Notes: generated by a model from the letters alone, not told the origin. 64,000 nt of DNA from BOG-224 sp963783505 (GCA_963783505.1 CAWAOP010000051.1:1-64000), one strand, 5' to 3'. Counted from the stretch's first letter, positions 55,548-64,000 are shown. Made by a program: numbers and translations.

Positions 55548-56874
55548 ATGGAAGTCAACCGCCGGAACTTCTTGAAGTCGGCAGCCGTGGCCGCGGCTCC
55601 GGCAATCATCTCGGCGCAAAACCTGAACAGTAAAATCAACGTCGGGTGGATCGGCGTGGGCACGCGAGGCGATTACGGCATTCGCTGGCTGCACGACGCC
55701 GCAGCCGATGACGTCGTATTGACTTCCATCTGCGACACGTGCGGACCCTACATTACGCGCGGCATCGCCAACGTTCAGAAGACTTGGGGCAACACGCCCA
55801 AGACCTACGTCGACTACAAAGAGCTGCTGGCCGATAAGAGCATCGACGCCGTCTACATCATGACGCCCGAGCATCTGCACCACGAGATGGGCATCGCGGC
55901 GCTCGACGCCGGCAAGCACGTCTACCTGGAAAAACCGCTAGCCCACACTATCGAAGAGGGCTGGGACATTGTCAATGCCTGGCAGAAGTCGGGCAAGATC
56001 TGCCAGGTGGGCACGCAGAATCGCAGTTCCATCGCTCTATAAAACCGCTAAACAGTGGATCGAGCAGGGCATGATCGGCGAGGTGCATTACGCCCGCGCA
56101 TTCTGGTATCGCAACGCGCTGGCCAACGGCGCCGCCGCCTGGCGGTACGATCTTCCCGGAACCGGCCAGTACGCATCGGTCGCGCAGGCCACGCCGCAGA
56201 ATACCGATTGGAATCGCTTCCTCGGTCCCGCTCCGAAACGCGCCTGGGACCCGCACCGGTATTTCCAGTGGCGGCTCTATTGGGACTATTCCGGCGGCAT
56301 CTCGACGGACCTGCTGGTGCATCAGACCGACATCATCAACTTCATGACCGGCAAGACCACTCCAACCTCCGCGACGGCGTCAGGCGGCATTTACCGTTGG
56401 ACCAAGAATGACGACCGCGACACGCCCGATACCTTCAGCGCGCTCTACGAATATCCCGGCAATTTCCACATCAACTACAGCAGTTACCTGGGCAACGCCC
56501 GCGAAGGCTACGGCGAGCATATCTATGGCAGCGAAGGTATGATCGTAGTCGAGAACCGCACCGAACTCCACTTCTACCCGGAGACTTACTCGGGCGTGCC
56601 CGCTAGCGTGAAGGCCCGCAAGGAAATTCACATGTACAACGATGCGGACCCGCGGGTGAAGGCTGGGACGGCGAAGTCCGACTTCAAGGAAGTGGATGGC
56701 GTACAGGGCCACTTCAAGAACTTCATCGCCTCCGTCAAGGGGACGGAGAAGCCGATCGCGCCTCCGACTGTCGGCCAGGAAGCGGCTATCGGCGGGCACC
56801 TGGCTACGCTGTCCTATAAAAACGGCAAGCGGGTCCTGTGGGACGCGGCGGCCAAGAAGTATAGCTTCACGTAA
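55548..56874 (+). CDS. Gfo/Idh/MocA family oxidoreductase, Tat-exported, frame broken at 56029-56030
   Basis: Start MEVNRRNFLKSAAVAAAPAI is a twin-arginine signal; GGGAGG lies upstream. INVGWIGVGTRGDYGIRWLH is the NAD-binding Rossmann loop, and MTPEHLHHEMGIAALDAGKH then VYLEKPLAHTIEEG the EKP motif. An extra C at 56029-56030 shifts the frame; corrected it reads SSSLYKTAKQWIEQGMIGEV and continues to the stop at 56872-56874 (about 441 residues). Exported members are numerous in Acidobacteriota and Planctomycetes and act on sugars of unknown identity. The catalytic His lies in STDLLVHQTDIINFMT. Confidence 0.88.
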
Positions 56875-56877
56875 CTC

Positions 56878-57012
56878 GAACGGCGAGCCGACATGTACGT
56901 CAGTACGCTGCGCGATTTTGTGCGCGCCATGGGAGGCGTGTTGGAAGTGACTGCCCGGTTTCCGGACGGCGAGATCCGAATCAACCAGTTCGACTTGGGA
57001 AAGACTGCATAG
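56878..57012 (+). pseudogene. C-terminal remnant of an XRE-type antitoxin
   Basis: Straight after the oxidoreductase stop the frame reads LERRADMYVSTLRDFVRAMG, then GVLEVTARFPDGEIRINQFD and a stop at 57010-57012. This is the end of HTH antitoxins of type II systems (…ERRxDMYVSTLRxxVxAMGG…). The HTH itself and the toxin are missing. An ATG at 56893 would give a 39-residue peptide, but no ribosome site fits. It marks a past deletion or rearrangement. Confidence 0.65.
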
Positions 57013-57032
57013 CAAAGTCGTGGAGCGTAGTC

Positions 57033-57509
57033 GTGGATGATGCCTTGCTGACTGTGGCTCGCTACGAATGGCGCATGGACGCCCTGCTGGGGCGCTGCCG
57101 CCTGGAGTCGTGCGGCATACGGACTCATCTGGCCGATCAGTGGACTACCAGCATTTGTTGGCACTACACGAAGGCGCTTGGCGGTATCCGGCTTCAGGTC
57201 AATTCCGAGGACGCCGAAGATGCCGTTGCTGTGCTGCAGGAACCGCCGCAGGAGGTTGAAGAGCCGGTAGCAACAAAAGGCGAACTCCAGGCCGACAGGC
57301 TGTTGCGCGCCGCGGTTTTCGGCACAGTCGCGTTCCCGGTGATGATCTATGCTTTGTGGCTGCTCCTTAACGCCGTATTCCTCGGCGGCCCATGGATCAA
57401 ACGGGAGCGGCGGCAGATCTTCAAAGCGGCCGGGATCGTCGTTCCCTTGGCGCTGATTCTCGTCGCGGCCGGCGCGAGCTTTGGGCTGTCTTACGGGTTC
57501 GGAAAGTGA
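57033..57509 (+). CDS. DUF2007-domain membrane protein
   Basis: 158 residues from GTG 57033. The first 75 form a DUF2007-like signalling domain (EWRMDALLGRCRLESCGIRT, GGIRLQVNSEDAEDAVAVLQ). Two membrane segments follow (AAVFGTVAFPVMIYALWLLL and AGIVVPLALILVAAGASFGL). The domain resembles GlnB-like folds but has no known ligand. It is a single gene between the antitoxin remnant and the HepT/MntA pair. No clear ribosome site is seen, so the start is tentative. Confidence 0.65.
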   Translation: MDDALLTVARYEWRMDALLGRCRLESCGIRTHLADQWTTSICWHYTKALGGIRLQVNSEDAEDAVAVLQEPPQEVEEPVATKGELQADRLLRAAVFGTVAFPVMIYALWLLLNAVFLGGPWIKRERRQIFKAAGIVVPLALILVAAGASFGLSYGFGK

Positions 57510-57568
57510 ATTGCGCCTCACGGCGAGACGACTCGCGCAGGCTGGCGGATAATTAGGAAGAAGGGGCT

Positions 57569-57880
57569 ATGTCCATGACCATCGCCGCGGGCGTTGAGCT
57601 GCCAATTGCTGCGATCGCCGACATCTGCCTGCGGCGCCAGGTCCTGGAACTGTCGCTGTTCGGTTCGGCTGCGCGCGGCGAGATGCGTGCGGACAGCGAC
57701 TTCGACTTCCTGGTTGACTTCCTGCCGGGCGCTCGCCCTGGGCTGCTGGGTGTCTTGGCAATGACGCGTGAACTCTCGGCCCTGCTCGGCCGCCGGGTCG
57801 ATCTTGCGATCAAGCCGGCTCTGAAGCCGCACGTCCGGCCGGGCGTACTGGCCGAAGCACGGCTCATCTATGCGGCGTGA
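57569..57880 (+). CDS. mntA: MntA-like nucleotidyltransferase antitoxin
   Basis: 103 residues of the minimal nucleotidyltransferase family. LELSLFGSAARGEMRADSDF has the GSxxRGE…SDxD catalytic motif and FDFLVDFLPGARPG the third acidic residue. RRVDLAIKPALKPHVRPGVL ends the domain. In type VII systems this enzyme adds AMP units to HepT to silence it. Its stop overlaps the hepT start by 11 bases. GAAGAAGGGG precedes the ATG. Confidence 0.88.
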   Translation: MSMTIAAGVELPIAAIADICLRRQVLELSLFGSAARGEMRADSDFDFLVDFLPGARPGLLGVLAMTRELSALLGRRVDLAIKPALKPHVRPGVLAEARLIYAA

Positions 57881-58217
57881 TCATCAGCGATTGACGGACA
57901 TCTTGGAGGCGCTTGATTGGGTCGCAAAGGCGATCTCAGAGAGAACGGAGGCGGATTTCCTCGCGGACGAAACGCTTTGCTACGCAATTGCGCAGAAGCT
58001 GACGATCATCGGTGAGGCGGTGTCGAGGCTAAGTCCCGCGCTCACTGGCCGCTACGGGTCCGTGCCGTGGCCTGACATTGTCGGACTACGGAATATCCTG
58101 GTGCACGAGTACTTCGGGATCTACTGGCCGCTCGTCTGGCAGACCGCTGTCGATCATGCCCCTGTCTTGCGTCACCAGGTTGCGGCAATCCTCGCCACCG
58201 AGTTTAAGCCGAGATAG
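57870..58217 (+). CDS. hepT: HepT-like toxin (DUF86)
   Basis: 115 residues of a four-helix HEPN protein. The catalytic motif R-x4-H-x-Y/F is in VGLRNILVHEYFGIYWPLVW. The N-terminal helices (LTDILEALDWVAKAISERTE, AIAQKLTIIGEAVSRLSPAL) are those of HepT. It is an RNase or RNA-binding toxin kept inactive by oligo-AMPylation from MntA. All key residues are intact and the pair looks functional. Confidence 0.88.
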   Translation: MRRDHQRLTDILEALDWVAKAISERTEADFLADETLCYAIAQKLTIIGEAVSRLSPALTGRYGSVPWPDIVGLRNILVHEYFGIYWPLVWQTAVDHAPVLRHQVAAILATEFKPR

Positions 58218-58262
58218 CTCGACTGGCCGATTCAGATCGTCGTCAACCGGGAATTCGCGGTA

Positions 58263-58772
58263 TCAATCTTTCAGCATCGCGTAGCACACCGCTGCGGGGA
58301 CAATCAGCAGCAGCGCTCCGCCCGCGAGCGCCAGTGCGCCGTGCCCGGCTATGAGCGATATCACGGCTGGCGCCATGGAGCCGAAGTCGATGCCGGACAG
58401 GCTTGACCCGGCGCTCTTCACCATGGATTGGAACCACTGGGATGTCGCTCCGAAACACGCGCCCAGCAGGCCCATGGCGCAGGTCAGTGCGATCACCTGA
58501 ATGGCCGTGATCGGCCGGCCGGCGGCCTTGGCCGCTTCGCGACGAGCGCGCATCCGCGCAACCCACCAGATGCGCCCTGCGTCGGGGAGGCGCGCTTCGG
58601 CGCGGGTCTCCTCGCGCGCCGCATCTATCGCGACGGCGATCGTCACGACGTCCGAGCAAATCGGGCATCCGGCCACGTGCTCGCGAAGGGCCGCGTCCAC
58701 GCGGCCGGGCCAGCGCGACTGAAGCGCCGCGGCCAGCGCATCGGGTTCGAATTCGCAATCGACGCGTTTCAT
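58263..58772 (-). CDS. Probable anti-sigma factor
   Basis: 169 residues. Near residue 30 is the zinc-finger-like segment REHVAGCPICSDVVTIAVAI (H-x3-C-x2-C), as in anti-sigma factors of the ZAS family. Two membrane segments follow (VIALTCAMGLLGACFGATSQ and LALAGGALLLIVPAAVCYAM). It starts four bases after the corrected stop of the sigma factor gene, so the two are coupled. It would hold the sigma factor at the membrane until a signal releases it. Confidence 0.75.
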   Translation of the reverse strand: MKRVDCEFEPDALAAALQSRWPGRVDAALREHVAGCPICSDVVTIAVAIDAAREETRAEARLPDAGRIWWVARMRARREAAKAAGRPITAIQVIALTCAMGLLGACFGATSQWFQSMVKSAGSSLSGIDFGSMAPAVISLIAGHGALALAGGALLLIVPAAVCYAMLKD

Positions 58773-58776
58773 TTTC

Positions 58777-59344
58777 TTAAACTCCAACGGGCGCTCTGCC
58801 CAAAAGGCCAGCCAGCTTGCGCCGCGCCCGGAACAAGAGATGACTTCAAACTGGCGGGACGCAGGCCAAGCGAGTCCGCGATTTCCTGGTGTGATGCGCC
58901 CTCGGCGTAAGCCAGCCATAACATGGCCCGCTCGCGCGGCTTCATGCGGGCCATGGCGCGCGTGAGGTCGGCCGTCCGCTCGCTCGATTCGGCGTCCTGC
59001 TCGGAGGGCACGCGCTCGACATCATGACCGGTGATGTGGAAGACTCCGCGGACCAACTGGCGCCGGCGCGCATCCCTCGCCAGATTTGTGGCCGTGCGGT
59101 ACAACGAATTCCGGCAGTGCGCTTCGCTTTCATGAACGGCTCCCGCGCGCAGGAAACGGTAGTAGGTCTCCTGGAGCAGATCGTCCGCCAGCGCCCTGTC
59201 TCCGGTGACTCGCGCCAGATAAGCCCACACGCCGCGCGCGGTCCGGTCGTAGAACGCGCGGAATGTGGTCTCGTCCATCACGAAGCCCGCCGATGCCTCT
59301 TCGATGGCGCCGTCGACATCCGAAATTGTCCCTTCCGGAAACAT
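58777..59344 (-). CDS. ECF-family RNA polymerase sigma factor, frame broken near its end
   Basis: Region 2 is TFRAFYDRTARGVWAYLARV with ALADDLLQETYYRFLRAG; region 4 is MKPRERAMLWLAYAEGASHQ then EIADSLGLRPASLKSSLV. An extra base at 58830-58831 alters the last 25 residues. Corrected, the protein ends VRARRKLAGLLGRAPVGV with a stop at 58777-58779, as in other family members. The ATG at 59344 gives 188 residues; 59279 is a possible later start. It directs polymerase to a small regulon, perhaps its own operon with the downstream anti-sigma gene. Confidence 0.85.
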
Positions 59345-59381
59345 GGCTTGGAGCGTCGTCTCTTTCTTTCGTTTCGGCCCA

Positions 59382-60302
59382 CTATGCGCTCTGGGACTCC
59401 TTGCCCGACGCCTTGGAAGCCGTCTCGATCAGCCCCAGCCGGTGAGAGATTACAAATGAAATTATCGCCGAAACCAGGAACCCGATGCCCAGAGCCACCG
59501 CCAGAATGCCTAATACGCGTATCGCCGGAGCGGCATCCCTTGCCATCCCCTGCCAGCTCACCACTTGCAGTCCGATGCCGGCCGCCAACAGCACAACGCC
59601 GCCCTGTACCGAAAGCAGAATTCTCCCAAGCGGCGCACCCTCCGGCCGCGATGCCGGGTTCAACGCGATAGGAGTCGATTGCAGGAACCTCGAGCCGGCT
59701 GGGGACTGAATATACGCGAGAAGTTCCTCGTTCGTGCTCATGCGATCCAGCAGCTTCGTGTGAACTTCGGTTTGTGTTTTGGTCAGGCGGCTCCAGCGGC
59801 GATGATCCACGACGGTGCGAATCAGCCAGACCAGCAGCCCGATGGCCATGCCGAAGCCCGCGAAGACGGCGATACCCGACAAGACGCCATTCCACATCTC
59901 CTGGGCCCGGTCGCGGTCCTGCGGAGGAGGGAAGCCACTGGGGAACCTGCCGCCAACATAATAGGTAGCGTCGCGCACAACTTCGGGGTGGGCTGTCAAA
60001 AAGCTCACCAGCGCTGGGTAGGGAGCCAGATAAGCCTGATTGGTGATCAACGTCGGGTCAATAGAGAGCACCTGGCGCAGGGAGGGAGGGTAATGCGAGA
60101 GAAGCTGCGACAAATCCCGCTGCACCCGCTGGGCATCGGGTTGGTCCGGTTGCGGGTTAACCATGACCTGTACCAACTGCCCTTTAACCAGCCTGTCCGC
60201 CGCCGCGCTCTTCGGAGGTTGCGCCCCGACGGCCGCCGGCAGCAGCACGGCGACGCAAACGGCCGCCATCCCCATTCGAAAGCCTTGTGAGATTTTCTTC
60301 AT
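59382..60302 (-). CDS. Exported/membrane protein of unknown function
   Basis: 306 residues, start MKKISQGFRMGMAAVCVAVL (signal peptide). Residues 30-130 are periplasmic and include VKGQLVQVMVNPQPDQPDAQ. Membrane segments follow: VLSGIAVFAGFGMAIGLLVW, ILLSVQGGVVLLAAGIGLQV and ILAVALGIGFLVSAIISFVI. Between the first two is a cytoplasmic stretch (VVDHRRWSRLTKTQTEVHTK). It lies 37 bases upstream of the sigma gene on the same strand, so it may be the operon's first gene and take part in signalling. Confidence 0.7.
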   Translation of the reverse strand: MKKISQGFRMGMAAVCVAVLLPAAVGAQPPKSAAADRLVKGQLVQVMVNPQPDQPDAQRVQRDLSQLLSHYPPSLRQVLSIDPTLITNQAYLAPYPALVSFLTAHPEVVRDATYYVGGRFPSGFPPPQDRDRAQEMWNGVLSGIAVFAGFGMAIGLLVWLIRTVVDHRRWSRLTKTQTEVHTKLLDRMSTNEELLAYIQSPAGSRFLQSTPIALNPASRPEGAPLGRILLSVQGGVVLLAAGIGLQVVSWQGMARDAAPAIRVLGILAVALGIGFLVSAIISFVISHRLGLIETASKASGKESQSA

Positions 60303-60374
60303 CGTCAGATTCCTCTCTGCCCGGTTAGTACGCAGCACGGCAGGAATGGTTGACAAGTTCGCGGCGGGTTTTTT

Positions 60375-60656
60375 GGGGCCGGGGGCTAGGGGCTCAGGGG
60401 CCGCGGTGGCTCGCTTCGCGGGTCGGGGGCGGGGTCGCGGGGTCGGGGGCCAGGGAAAAACCTCCTGGCATGGCGGCGCCAACAGTTTCCGTGAATGCCG
60501 GCATGTGCTCGATTCTGGTCATGAGCTGGTTCCCGCCCACCCGGCGCTTTCAGCCATTTCGTCCGGCGTCTCAGCCTTTCTTATCCCCGGCCCCTGGCCC
60601 CCGGCCCCCGGCCCCGCGAGCGAAGCGAGCCACCGCCGACCCCCGGCCCCCAGCCA
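60375..60656. repeat. G-rich/C-rich inverted repeat, potential quadruplex
   Basis: 60375-60400 has four G-runs (GGGG, GGGGG, GGGG, GGGG) separated by 2-4 bases, followed by another G-run cluster at 60419-60455. 60590-60653 is the C-rich counterpart. The arms share a perfect 16-bp inverted core at 60403-60418 and 60621-60636. About 130 bases of ordinary sequence lie between. It sits between divergent genes and ends 12 bases before glmU. The structure is real; any regulatory role is inference. Confidence 0.6.
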
Positions 60657-60667
60657 TAATAGGACTG

Positions 60668-62059
60668 ATGCCCATTCCTGTGACGGTTGTGATTCTGGCT
60701 GCGGGCCTTGGTACGCGCATGAAGTCGCGGCAGGCGAAAGTCCTGCATCGGGTTTGCGGGCGGACGTTGGTAGAGACCGTGGTGGCGACGGCTCTGAAGC
60801 TTGCGCCGCCGGAGCGGATCTTCGTGGTAGTGGGTCACCAGGCCGATAAGGTCCGCGAAGCCGTCGGCACGCCTGGCGTCGGCTTCATCGAGCAGAAGGA
60901 GCAGCTTGGCACCGGACACGCCGTGGTGGCCGGCCGCGATGCTCTGGCCGGGCTGGGCGGCTACTTGCTGGTCCTCTACGGCGATTCCCCTCACCTGCGC
61001 GCCGAAACGCTCCAGCGCCTCATCGACCAGGAAGCTGCCGGCGACGCCGCCTGCGTGCTGATGTCCGCCGTAATGGAAGATCCCACCGGCTATGGCCGCG
61101 TCATTCGCGATTCCAGCGGGGCTGTGAGCGCCGTGGTCGAACAGAAGGCCGGCGCGCCCGAGCAGTTGGCCATCCGCGAAGCCAACATGGGCATCTATTG
61201 CTTCGAAGCGGATGCGTTCTGGAAACACGCCGGGGAAATTTCCACGAACAACCCGGCGGGTGAGTATTACCTGACGGACATGGCCGAGATCCTCACCCGC
61301 GCGGGACGGCGCGTGGAAGCCATGCGCATTGACGACCCGCGCGAGGCCCTTGGCATCAACACGCGCGTCGAACTCGCCGAATCGGATCGCATCCTGCGCG
61401 ACCACAAACGCCGCGAACTGATGTTGGCCGGGGTCACCATCGAGAATCCCGAAACGGTGATGATCGATGCCGGCGTCCGCATCGGCATGGATACGGTAAT
61501 CAGCCCCTTCGCGCAGATTCTGGGCAGTACCGTGATCGGCGAAAACTGCACGGTGGGCGCGTGCTCCATCGTGACCGACTCCGAGATCGCCGACGGCGCG
61601 GAAATCGGGGCTTTCACCATGGTCAACGGATCCGTTGTCGAACGCAACGCCAACGTTGGGCCGTACGCGCGGCTGAGGATGGACAATAGGGTGGGCGAAG
61701 GCGCGCACGTCGGCAATTTCGTCGAGTTGAAGAAGACGCGCATGGGAGCGGGCGCCAAGGCCAGCCACCTGGCGTACCTGGGCGATTCCGAAATCGGCGC
61801 GAAATCCAATATCGGCGCCGGCACCATCACGTGCAATTACGACGGATACATGAAGCACCCTACGAAGATCGGCGCCGGAGCGTTCATCGGAAGCAACAAC
61901 ACGCTGGTCGCGCCCGTCGAGATCGGCGACGGAGCCTACACGGCGGCCGGTTCGACCATCACGAATCCCGTGCCCGAGGACGCGCTGGCCCTCGGCCGCG
62001 CCCGGCAGGAAGTGAAGGAAGGCTGGGCGAGAAAGCGCAGGGAGATGCTCAAGAAATGA
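60668..62059 (+). CDS. glmU: Bifunctional GlmU (uridyltransferase / acetyltransferase)
   Basis: 463 residues. VTVVILAAGLGTRMKSRQAK is the nucleotidyltransferase loop, and LVLYGDSPHLRAETLQRLI the metal site (here DSP where GDxP is usual). The C-terminal left-handed helix shows hexapeptide repeats: VMIDAGVRIGMDTVISPFAQ, STVIGENCTVGACSIVTDSE, HLAYLGDSEIGAKSNIGAGT, then ITCNYDGYMKHPTKIGAGAF, which carries the acetyltransferase signature. It makes UDP-GlcNAc from GlcN-1-P for peptidoglycan and glycans. ATG 60668 is chosen because the frame upstream is repeat DNA. Confidence 0.95.
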   Translation: MPIPVTVVILAAGLGTRMKSRQAKVLHRVCGRTLVETVVATALKLAPPERIFVVVGHQADKVREAVGTPGVGFIEQKEQLGTGHAVVAGRDALAGLGGYLLVLYGDSPHLRAETLQRLIDQEAAGDAACVLMSAVMEDPTGYGRVIRDSSGAVSAVVEQKAGAPEQLAIREANMGIYCFEADAFWKHAGEISTNNPAGEYYLTDMAEILTRAGRRVEAMRIDDPREALGINTRVELAESDRILRDHKRRELMLAGVTIENPETVMIDAGVRIGMDTVISPFAQILGSTVIGENCTVGACSIVTDSEIADGAEIGAFTMVNGSVVERNANVGPYARLRMDNRVGEGAHVGNFVELKKTRMGAGAKASHLAYLGDSEIGAKSNIGAGTITCNYDGYMKHPTKIGAGAFIGSNNTLVAPVEIGDGAYTAAGSTITNPVPEDALALGRARQEVKEGWARKRREMLKK

Positions 62060-62249
62060 GCGCGCTGTGGCCGTGGAGTGGGCGTCCCGCCTGCCATGCC
62101 GGTATCCATACCGGCATTTTTCTGGATATTCCGAAGCCGACGCCGGCCCGCCCCGAGGGCCCCCGGCCGGCGTTGCAGCCTGAAACGCCAGTCCACCAAT
62201 CGCCGGCGGCACTGGAAAGGGGCGCGTGTTGGACAACACGGAGCTAAAG

Positions 62250-63594
62250 ATGCCGGAATGGACGCCGACTGCATGGCGCGCGCGGCCCGCGCTGCAGCAG
62301 CCCGAGTACCCGGATCGTGCGCGCGCTGGAACAGACGCTCGCCGAGCTGCGGGCTTTGCCGCCGCTGGTCACGAGCTGGGAAATCGTTCGGCTGCGGCAG
62401 CAACTCGCCGAGGCTGCCGAGGGCCGCGGCTTCGTGCTTCAGGGCGGCGATTGCGCCGAACGCTTCGAGGATTGCTCCTCTCCGCGCATCGCCAACATGC
62501 TCAAGGTGCTCCTTCAGATGAGTCTGGCGCTGGCTGTGGGAGCGCAACGGCCCATCATTCGAATTGGGCGGTTCGCCGGCCAGTACGCCAAGCCGCGGTC
62601 CTCCGATTTCGAGACGCGCGACGGTGTGACGTTGCCTTCCTACCGTGGAGAACTGGTGAACGGCGCCGAGTTCACCGCGGAAGCCCGCACCCCCGATCCA
62701 CAGCGGCTATTGCGCGGATACGAGCGCGCCGCCCTCACGCTGAACTTCATCCGCTCGCTGGTGAAGGGCGGGTTCGCCGATCTGCACCACCCCGAATACT
62801 TTGAGATTGACTGGGTGAAACATTCCCCGCTGGCCGACGAATATCACCGCATGGTGGAGACCATCGGCGATTCGCTCCACTTCATGGAGAACGTTTTGGG
62901 AGTGCGCGCCGGCGACACCGACCGCATCGAGTTCTTCACCTCGCACGAAGCTCTGCACCTGGAATACGAGGCGGCGCAGACGCGCAACGTGCCGCGCCGC
63001 TCGGGCTGGTTCAATCTGGCATCGCATTTTCCGTGGGTCGGAATGCGGACCAACCTTCCGGAGGGCGCGCATATCGAATACCTGCGCGGCATCGAGAACC
63101 CCGTGGGAGTGAAAGTCGGCCCGGATTTCACGCGCGAACAGGCCGCGGAATGGGTCGAAATCCTCGATCCCCACCGCGAAGCCGGCCGGCTTGCGTTCAT
63201 CCACCGGTTCGGCGCGGAACGCATCGGGGAATGGCTGCCCCGTCTCGTGGAGGCCGTCCGCGGAGCGGGCGGGCGGCCGTTGTGGATCTGCGACGCCATG
63301 CACGGGAACACGCGCGCCTTGTCGAACGGTTACAAGACAAGGCGGTTCGAGGATATTTACTCGGAGGTGGAGCAGGCCTTCGAGATTCACCGCGGCTTGG
63401 GAGAGTCGCTGGGCGGCGTGCACGTCGAGGTCACCGGCGAAAACGTCACCGAATGCACCGGTGGCGCGCGCGGCCAGAGTGTGGCCGATCTCACGCGGGC
63501 CTACGAGTCGGAAGTCGACCCGCGCCTGAACTACGAGCAAGCGCTTGAGTTGGCGTTCCTTATTGCGCGGAAGATGAAGAGCGCGGGGCGCTGA
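62250..63594 (+). CDS. Class II (plant-type) DAHP synthase, frame broken near 62320
   Basis: It starts MPEWTPTAWRARPALQQPEY behind GGAG. One extra base between 62314 and 62329 shifts the frame; after it comes TLAELRALPPLVTSWEIVRL, then GFVLQGGDCAERFEDCSSPR, IIRIGRFAGQYAKPRSSDFE, HEALHLEYEAAQTRNVPRRS and LWICDAMHGNTRALSNGYKT, all class II motifs including the metal-binding Cys, His and Asp. The protein is about 447 residues. It condenses PEP with erythrose 4-phosphate, the first step to aromatic amino acids. Bases 62060-62249 contain no supported gene. Confidence 0.92.
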
Positions 63595-63704
63595 GTGGGG
63601 TCAGGCCTTTCGGCCTGCCGCCGGGCTTCGGCCCGGCGCACGCGACAGAGGTGCGGAAACCGCCGGGGCAAAGCCCGGCGGCAACCAAGAATGGCCGGCC
63701 CCAC
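63595..63704. repeat. REP-like block of nested hairpins
   Basis: Outer arms GTGGGGTCAGGCC and GGCCGGCCCCAC are nearly complementary. Inside are AGGCCTTTCGGCCT, GCCGGGCTTCGGCCCGGC and CGCCGGGGCAAAGCCCGGCG, each a small hairpin. The left arm repeats the GTGGGGTCAG beside the RAYT remnant at 33713. Between two convergent genes it may also end transcription. Confidence 0.6.
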
Positions 63705-63705
63705 A

Positions 63706-64000
63706 TTACTCAGCGGCCCGCTCCAGCTTCGAAATCAGAGCCCCCGTCCCCACCACCACCCCGCAGCCGATCACGTTGTACCAGAGGAAGGCGATGTTCG
63801 TGAAATACCAGCAGGCGAAAATGACTGCCTCGCCTGCGAGCGCGCCCCAGAATGCGCCGCGCGCGCGCACCTTGGGGAAGAAGAACGCCAGCACGAATAC
63901 GCCCAGCATCCCGCCGTAGAAAAACGACCCGAGCAGGTTCACGGCTTCCACCAGCGAGCCCAGATGCTTCGCGTACTGCGCCGATACTACGGCGTACCCG
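63706..64000 (-). CDS. Sodium:solute symporter family protein, C-terminal part
   Basis: The gene runs out of the window at 64000; 98 residues are visible. LLGSFFYGGMLGVFVLAFFF and AFWGALAGEAVIFACWYFTN are membrane segments of the SSS family (GSFFYGxxLGVFxLAFF is typical), then AFLWYNVIGCGVVVGTGALI and a short charged tail. It imports a sugar, amino acid or other solute with sodium. Substrate cannot be told from this end. Confidence 0.8.
   Translation of the reverse strand, partial: GYAVVSAQYAKHLGSLVEAVNLLGSFFYGGMLGVFVLAFFFPKVRARGAFWGALAGEAVIFACWYFTNIAFLWYNVIGCGVVVGTGALISKLERAAE

Noticed and set aside
60581..62239. Open frame of about 550 codons antisense to glmU
   Set aside because: It is the shadow of a clearly conserved gene and starts in non-coding repeat DNA.
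6392..62329. Genome-wide programmed +1 frameshifting as an explanation for the many one-base breaks
   Set aside because: The sites share no slippery codon or downstream structure. They occur at different homopolymers (A, C, G), a few are in the opposite direction, and many long genes have none. Sequence error is simpler.

Overview
The window looks like chromosomal DNA of a GC-rich soil-type bacterium, most likely an Acidobacteriota of the Bryobacterales/Solibacter kind. The argument rests on gene style rather than a marker gene: a Ser/Thr kinase fused to TPR repeats, several secreted TPR proteins, Tat-signal oxidoreductases, an S9 peptidase with low-complexity inserts, a YCF48-type propeller and many dispersed palindromic repeats. 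The assignment is an inference. No rRNA is present; one tRNA (Ser, UGA) is.

Layout. 1-6.7 kb is accessory: a frame-broken remnant, an unknown gene, a HigB-like toxin with a very long HTH antitoxin behind a perfect palindromic operator, and a two-component pair (single-domain receiver plus GAF histidine kinase). 6.9-21.3 kb holds a broken YtcJ-type amidohydrolase, a DUF433/DUF5615 toxin-antitoxin remnant, the Ser/Thr kinase, two TPR proteins, rnc, a PhzF-like protein, an aldo/keto reductase, a YCF48 protein and a NarL/NarX-type two-component pair. 21.4-27.0 kb is a tightly overlapping polysaccharide cluster (O-antigen ligase-like protein, three GT4 glycosyltransferases, a methyltransferase). 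27.4-29.2 kb is a complete type II restriction-modification system (C protein, HNH nuclease, D12-class adenine methyltransferase), followed by about 1.1 kb of non-coding palindromic DNA. 30.4-33.7 kb is an arabinose operon (araB, araD, galM). 33.9-38.9 kb is housekeeping (lysC, cmk, a zincin, dnaB, a DUF421 protein, tRNA-Ser).

Immediately after tRNA-Ser lies a 2.1 kb insert bounded by 22-bp direct copies of the tRNA 3' end. It carries only an SMC/RecF-type ATPase and a DUF4276 protein, resembling a split OLD/PARIS-like defence pair with no integrase. 41.1-48.6 kb has a serine hydrolase, a GH43 xylosidase/arabinofuranosidase, an MFS sugar-acid-type transporter and the S9 peptidase. 48.8-64 kb has a TPR protein, a YvcK/CofD-like protein, a GAF protein, a deacetylase, an AI-2E-family permease, ruvX, mltG, a Gfo/Idh/MocA oxidoreductase, a HepT/MntA module, an ECF sigma/anti-sigma/membrane protein set, glmU, a class II DAHP synthase and the end of a sodium:solute symporter.

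A caution for every user: at least eleven recognisable genes, including dnaB, mltG and the DAHP synthase, carry single-base frame breaks. Most can be explained by one extra base in a short homopolymer. These look like sequencing or assembly errors, so I annotate such genes across the break instead of calling them dead.
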